Of a stretch of DNA of 64,000 nt, positions 60,501-64,000 are shown in pieces. The notes beneath the pieces are model-generated. The model saw only the letters and a list, made by a program, of their open reading frames with translations. It was not told where the DNA came from and did not search any database. Source of the stretch: Tubiluchus corallicola. Taxonomy: Eukaryota > Priapulida > Priapulimorpha > Priapulimorphida > Tubiluchidae. A program made the position numbers and the translations under genes. The stretch is from positions 62,001-126,000 of the forward strand of contig JAQGDQ010000396.1 of the NCBI GenBank assembly GCA_030141605.1, given 5' to 3'. Every line of letters begins with the position of its first letter. The stretch's first letter is position 1.

Positions 60501-61961
60501 AACCGTGCAAATAAAAATCCGATAAAGCTGAGTCATGAAAAGGTGATGCGACATAAATATTTACTTTCCTGTAACTTTGTAAGCGTTGAATGTCAGTTCA
60601 CTGCCTTAGAAAAGCTAAGAGAACTGACGCTCTTTCAGGACTGAAGTATGATCAAGCCTAACTCACTAATGGGTACCATTTCATTTGTTTGTTAGGCCTA
60701 TTATTTAGTATTTATGATCGAGATTAAGAGCTATTGTCAAACTGTCTCAATTAGGCCACTGAAATTTATTTCAGCCATTTGTTTCATAACAATCAAAATA
60801 CTATATAAAAGTAACGTTAATATTTTACTTTTTATACAGCATTTCTTCAGTTTTATGTCATCTGTATAATTTATTTACTGAACATATTAAAGCGCAATGA
60901 GAGAAAGTGTTTATGTCAATGTTGAATTTGCTAACTGTATCGTAGTGCTCCTTTTGATGTAAAAGTGAAAGTTTTAACTTGTCTCACTTCACCACTTTTG
61001 CACTTTGTTAAAAGCTGGAGCAGTACCGAACTAGGGACTTTGCACAGGAATGCATTAAAATTTGCGTTAGGTATGCTATTAAAGAGTTGGATTATAGCAT
61101 GCGGTGCCAGAATATACTGGAACTAAAGATAACACAATTCACTATGCAAATAATGCAAAATACTTCTATAAACTTGATAGAGTTTGCGGAAATAATAATC
61201 TTTAATTAAGCAAATATTCACAATTGTAATTAACGTAGCGTTCAAACACGCTCTTCGGTAACAAAAATATATGCAGAATTAGAATGTAAAACAGTAAATC
61301 GTCCGTTAAAAGCTTAGCTATAATGCAGGTTATTAGGGAAATCCAGTTCTTAACTATTTTACTTAAAAATTGTGTGTTAGTTTGACAGCATTGATCCGTG
61401 AAAATCATACGGATTTATAATGCAATTTTTTATAAATCAATAGACTGTTGACTGTGTGATTCATCGCCCAGAAAAAATCTGTCTGTTGGGATGGAAGACA
61501 ATTAATTTCTAAAGGGCTTCTAAAAGGTACAAATAACAAATCTTATTTTCATCTGTTTTTTTAAATATATCGAAATACCGCAAAATATACGTGTAATATA
61601 AATTATACGCATTTCACTACTTCAAGCACAGCAAAATGCTGTTCTTGAACTAGTTGAATACGTACAATTTCTGAAATAAGATATTATGTATAAGATATGT
61701 ATGAAATCTATGCTTGTATGTATACCTACATATGTGAGGTTTACATATAACTTACCCTGTTCCGCATGCAACATCCAGGACATGGTGACAGTCGTTATCT
61801 TTCAATAGTTTGCAAAGAAACCGTTTGTAGTTCTCTGTTCGCTTTGACTTCGTTCCGATGTAATACTCCCATACTGTGGCCGCTACCCCATCTGCGTACT
61901 GGTCAGGTAAACCGGGTGTGGCTACCCCCAGTGACCGGGTTCTATACACGCTATCTACCAT
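51594..61961 (-). CDS. GNMT: Glycine N-methyltransferase, 6 exons
   Basis: Cytosolic enzyme that methylates glycine to sarcosine using S-adenosylmethionine and so buffers the SAM/SAH ratio; in vertebrates it is inhibited by folate. Exons on the minus strand: 61961-61756, 53418-53291, 52910-52824, 52728-52556, 52077-51902, 51777-51594, all phase-consistent, giving 317 aa (human is 295). The start at 61961 gives [14 protein letters not shown], the family N-terminus; an upstream in-frame Met at 61982 is less likely. The SAM-binding motif [15 protein letters not shown] spans exons 1-2. [35 protein letters not shown] and FRLSYYPHR are further hallmarks. The segment before FRLSYYPH is about 19 residues longer than in human GNMT and Lys-rich. 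Intron 1 (53419-61755) contains the whole USP48 gene on the opposite strand. Confidence 0.96.
53419..54992. other. GNMT intron 1, part upstream of nested USP48
   Basis: AT-rich intron sequence that should include the USP48 promoter and 5' UTR. A strong acceptor-like TTTTTTATTTTCAG ends at 54896, suggesting that USP48 has a 5' UTR intron with the next exon starting 54897. No matching donor was chosen. Short open frames here show no motifs. Confidence 0.45.
54993..58190 (+). CDS. USP48: Ubiquitin-specific protease 48, intronless, nested in GNMT
   Basis: Cysteine deubiquitinase, nuclear in mammals. The single 1065-aa frame (human is 1035) aligns in order along its full length. The Cys box [19 protein letters not shown] places the nucleophile at C98, as in human. 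The zinc-binding ribbon pairs are C229/C232 and C276/C279. The His box [10 protein letters not shown] gives H359, with WYMFNDE (N375/D376) after it. DUSP-type repeats follow at roughly 470-860, containing [12 protein letters not shown] and [16 protein letters not shown]. An acidic Ser/Glu-rich stretch lies near 645-690. A ubiquitin-like fold (about 975-1035, with [18 protein letters not shown]) precedes the conserved [10 protein letters not shown]-terminus. All catalytic residues are present, so it should be active. The absence of introns in a gene that has many in vertebrates suggests retroposition or complete intron loss. Confidence 0.97.
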   Translation: MPNKLQLDKIAWEWVKSTDHANVSEQHVRTAYRLTLVPCPPGACKRNCTGSPLCLNGLGEKAWKGSTCDNKWDDAEDPQKERREPGTFVGLKNLGATCYINSLLQVWFHDNVFRSVIYQWRSQMIGTECNGSNSVDKLTAPAEDWTPSSICEHLQVLFALLELSCRRYIDPAEFVAALGLDAMVQQDAQEFSKLFFSLLDEKLQQQENHNLRNVISAQFQGSYFYITVCSHCGVASTRKSTFNELELNIKGNSTLVDCINEFLHEEELEGENQYQCHSCNTKRNAVRRIELATLPSVLNFQLLRFIFDRNTGRKKKHNGTIQFPIVLDMSSYVGHPSGTDTYDLTAVLVHRGVTTYAGHYIAHVKEANGTWYMFNDEVVRKMSGKGLQLHDNSDDLDYVTTDGNNIELKSQPKKRPLKGHHLSKDAYMLVYRKAGNLTGSSKASIKDLPDCVINYVMNDNNKFEKWVVEVQEAREKDIKISLEMQKIICDTYDQLRRSETDENEWISTKWLQKWLLEPESAGPVTNHDLVCSHECLDPENVKIVKYVSSTGAEALYSKYGGGPRLKGTLLCKECVKNKCLFMQLKERVNNDHKFITGILKRKAKESENSYWVGKHSLRIWRRLAMNQCENKCSISNGQEIFHDDDEGEEMSVCENGTNEGDSKSEREKNCVDENNMTGENTEVSTEHQFNEDILCTLHQCLGTDELRRRLVTKDVWDRLKTYFPEAPEFVFGDLVCELCKESDNRLQEERLLNKNMANEQKEALGDLYRNRNRPSWVLEHLDQLFIVSHDFVDEWRKFLKDALNRDRISICANDTLICSHGLLIVHPVLSNELESRSYDYLTPAEWHTLKTFYGYDVEISVVRVFDEQNNVQYFTNPQVCSKCSTARQEKFNEMAHTFHNATIHVRLLSSDFETDAASNGSISKQKRSASEEPEYKNTNSAKKQKLDTTVKTPCTDTSGLRRSGRMRKTRHDKSIQISSTDTLKDLKVKLMGMFSVAPFDQHVFLDGKELVNGDELLTTLKVLPGCMIALKSDTTPYDDGDAVIDGDAAESTIEAGFKGTGLLGH
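58352..58357 (+). terminator. Candidate USP48 poly(A) signal (ATTAAA)
   Basis: The common ATTAAA variant lies about 160 nt after the USP48 stop; an AATAAA follows near 58584. Which is used cannot be told from the sequence. Confidence 0.4.
58358..61755. other. Remainder of GNMT intron 1
   Basis: Intron sequence between USP48 and GNMT exon 1. It holds the CG/CA tract at 59612 and a CG-richer patch at 60110-60340 with an internal GGACGTCG repeat. Short frames at 58772-58969, 59785-59988 and 60109-60333 have no family signature. No RNA genes seen. Confidence 0.45.
59612..59645. repeat. Alternating (CA)n(CG)n(CA)n tract
   Basis: A 34-bp uninterrupted pyrimidine-purine alternation with a central CGCGCG core, a classic Z-DNA-prone sequence, inside GNMT intron 1. 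Confidence 0.9.
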
Positions 61962-62200
61962 CGTCCAGTATATTATAAGCACGACTTTCTCGATTAATTT
62001 CCAGTATGACTTCCGTGTTTGTCGTTGTTCGTGTGACTAACTGCTCTTCGAGCGTTCTGCGGGTGTTTATATAGTTTTAGGTAAGTGAACTCTCCATACG
62101 TCATTATCAAGATATTTTGGTAGTGCTAAAAGACATGTATAAGTCTGCTAAGTTGACAATGCATGCATGCTGCAAGGTGAAATCCCCAATGCCGTACCGC

Positions 62201-62624
62201 GTAACTGGAATCCAGGTAGTAAAGTCACAGAAAAAGATACAGATAAAAAGTCCCAGGAAATCGAGTCACAGGAAAAAAGTCACGCGAAGAAAGAAATAAT
62301 CCTAACCTCAACCATACCCCTAGCCATAACCATAACCCCACCATAACTCTAAGACATTGAACGAAAGTTGATTCTTTTCACATACACCTTATATAAATAG
62401 TGTTGGTAATAAGTACAGGTCAGTTGATTAAAAATATTTCCTGTTTTATTACTCTAATTGTTTATGGTTTGATGAAATTGTGACTGACTTGAACAACTGA
62501 CTTGAGCTAATCTAATCAGGTAGAACGTGTGCTTTCTTTCCTAGCCAAATTTGTAACTTTTTTCCGGCCACCGTGAATTAATTGTGACTTTTTCCTGTGA
62601 CTTTATTACCGGTCATCCGTAACT
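62201..62624. mobile_element. Inverted-repeat element of about 424 bp
   Basis: The left arm includes AGGTAGTAAAGTCACAGAAA (within 62201-62237). The right arm, read on the minus strand from 62624, includes CGGTAATAAAGTCACAGGAA. The arms match over about 36 bp at roughly 80 percent identity. The interior has degenerate CCATAACC/CCTAACC units at 62300-62345 and no coding potential. It lies upstream of GNMT. Confidence 0.55.
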
Positions 62625-62894
62625 CTAACTCCCAACTGCATTTTTATTCTCTCATCATCTGCCTCCCTTTCTCTTGTTTTGCCCTCGTTTCTTTCTCTTC
62701 TTAATTAATTCTAATCCCCTCCACATCTCTCTTTCTCTCTCTCTTTTCCCATTTCTCCCTTATCCCTCTTTCATTTTCTTTTCATGTTTATTCCTTTTCT
62801 TTCCCCAATTTATTGTTCGATTTTGTTCTATTTCGCTCTCCTCCCTTCTTTCATTCCCCCTTCGGTTTTCGTTCATTATCTTTGGCCTCATTTC

Positions 62895-63023
<129 letters not shown>

Positions 63024-63611
63024 GTTTTCAGCGACACGTATCTGCAGTGCCAGGTTCAAGATAACTGACCACTGACCTTGACTACCCACTCCAAGGTCAC
63101 AGCGCGCACAATCTACAATCTACTGTTTTGCGTAAATTTGGTCGTTCAGCCCTTATTTTTTATTACACTTACAAATGACGTCATATAGAGACTCCAAAAT
63201 AAACAATGACTTTAAATTGGGACTGGGTTCACAAACTGAGTGTCACTGTGTGACATAAATAGCAGAGGGTATAGAAAAGCATTTTGTGAGCGCTGGCACC
63301 TGATCAATACCACTGCATTCCAGATGGTGAATGTGTATTTTTAGGTAAAATAAATAAAAGCTTGATAAGTAGTTGCAGTAAATCTAATTTCAGGACGGCA
63401 CATGCGTTTTCGTTGGTCTACAATGTTTATAAAGCTCAGTCGCAAGATAACGTTCAATTACATTCAAACACAAATACATCAATATAGAATACTGATTATT
63501 ATTATGTAGTGTTAATAATTGTATTGACAGTCTTATGTAATATTATAAATATTACATGTAATCAAAATGTCAGACCTGAATCTGCTCGCGTTATCAACTA
63601 TCAGTATAAAC

Positions 63612-64000
63612 CATGGGTTCCCAACCTTGGAGTCGCCAAGCACTTTCCATGGGGTCGCGGGCTAGTCCAAAAACTGTTTTTAAAAATGTTGTTTTCATGA
63701 AAAGTATGTAAACAGGTCTTGTTTCCTCAGTCTCTCATTACGTCGCTTTGTTCTGGAAAGTGAAACCCGCTCCAAATACGCCATACCAGTGCTTGATTTT
63801 CCGGGAAATGAAAATGCGCGTTGTTCCATGCTTCACTTGTGTACAGCATACATCGCCCGCTATTCATTTACCTTTGATACCTATTGCTTGTTGCATTTCT
63901 GGTCGCTAAGAAACAGGTGCAACCATCACTGGAAACAACTCGTTGTTTGTTGACTAGTAAGTTAAAATTAATAAATGCGAACGATAATAATGTTTAATAG
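63612..64000. mobile_element. Probable hAT-type transposon terminus, cut by the window edge
   Basis: CATGGGTTCCCAACCTTGG at 63612, followed by GGGGTCGCGGGC, closely resembles the ends of hAT-superfamily elements (CAG-GGTTCCCAACC). No transposase frame is seen before the window ends, and the second end is not visible, so the extent is unknown. Confidence 0.45.

Noticed and set aside
691-61961. Idea that HRD1 and USP48 form a ubiquitin gene cluster
   Set aside because: They are more than 40 kb apart with unrelated genes between, and co-location of two ubiquitin-system genes is expected by chance.

Overview
This is a nuclear window from an animal. Coding exons carry canonical GT-AG introns, proteins closely resemble vertebrate orthologues, and intergenic and intronic DNA is AT-rich with decayed non-LTR retrotransposons, small inverted-repeat transposons and microsatellites. 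The protein set (HRD1, L3HYPDH, SART1, a CD151-like tetraspanin, USP48, GNMT) is metazoan. Deep conservation with intron-rich genes fits a slowly evolving, probably marine, invertebrate such as a sponge, cnidarian or lophotrochozoan. I cannot place it more precisely from sequence alone. There is no CRISPR array, operon or convincing tRNA/rRNA.

Layout. 691-13583 (-): SYVN1/HRD1, the ERAD RING E3 ligase, rebuilt as 14 in-frame exons (672 aa); intron 1 holds a decayed LINE carrying a 585-bp tandem duplication. 13584-15160: divergent upstream region with a perfect ER-stress response element in HRD1 orientation. 15161-17209 (+): L3HYPDH, four exons, 355 aa. 18179-35575 (-): SART1/Snu66, a tri-snRNP splicing protein, 19 exons, 823 aa, including a 22-nt last coding exon. 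35576-42492: transposon-rich and AT-rich non-coding DNA. 42493-43266 (-): a single-exon tetraspanin. 43267-51593: LINE remnants and a 123-bp tandem duplication. 51594-61961 (-): GNMT, six exons, 317 aa; its 8.3-kb first intron contains, on the opposite strand, the complete intronless 1065-aa USP48 deubiquitinase gene (54993-58190). 61962-64000: an inverted-repeat element, a long pyrimidine microsatellite and a probable hAT-type terminus.

The genes do not form one pathway. HRD1 and USP48 act in ubiquitin ligation and removal, L3HYPDH and GNMT in amino-acid and one-carbon metabolism, and SART1 in pre-mRNA splicing; their proximity looks like ordinary animal synteny. The most notable points are the ERSE upstream of HRD1, the nested intronless USP48, the compensatory change in a LINE 3' hairpin seen in two copies, and the apparently perfect 585-bp duplication rich in GCATG motifs. 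I found no clear evidence of a wholly new system. All exon models come from reading splice sites by eye with phase checks and have not been tested against transcripts.
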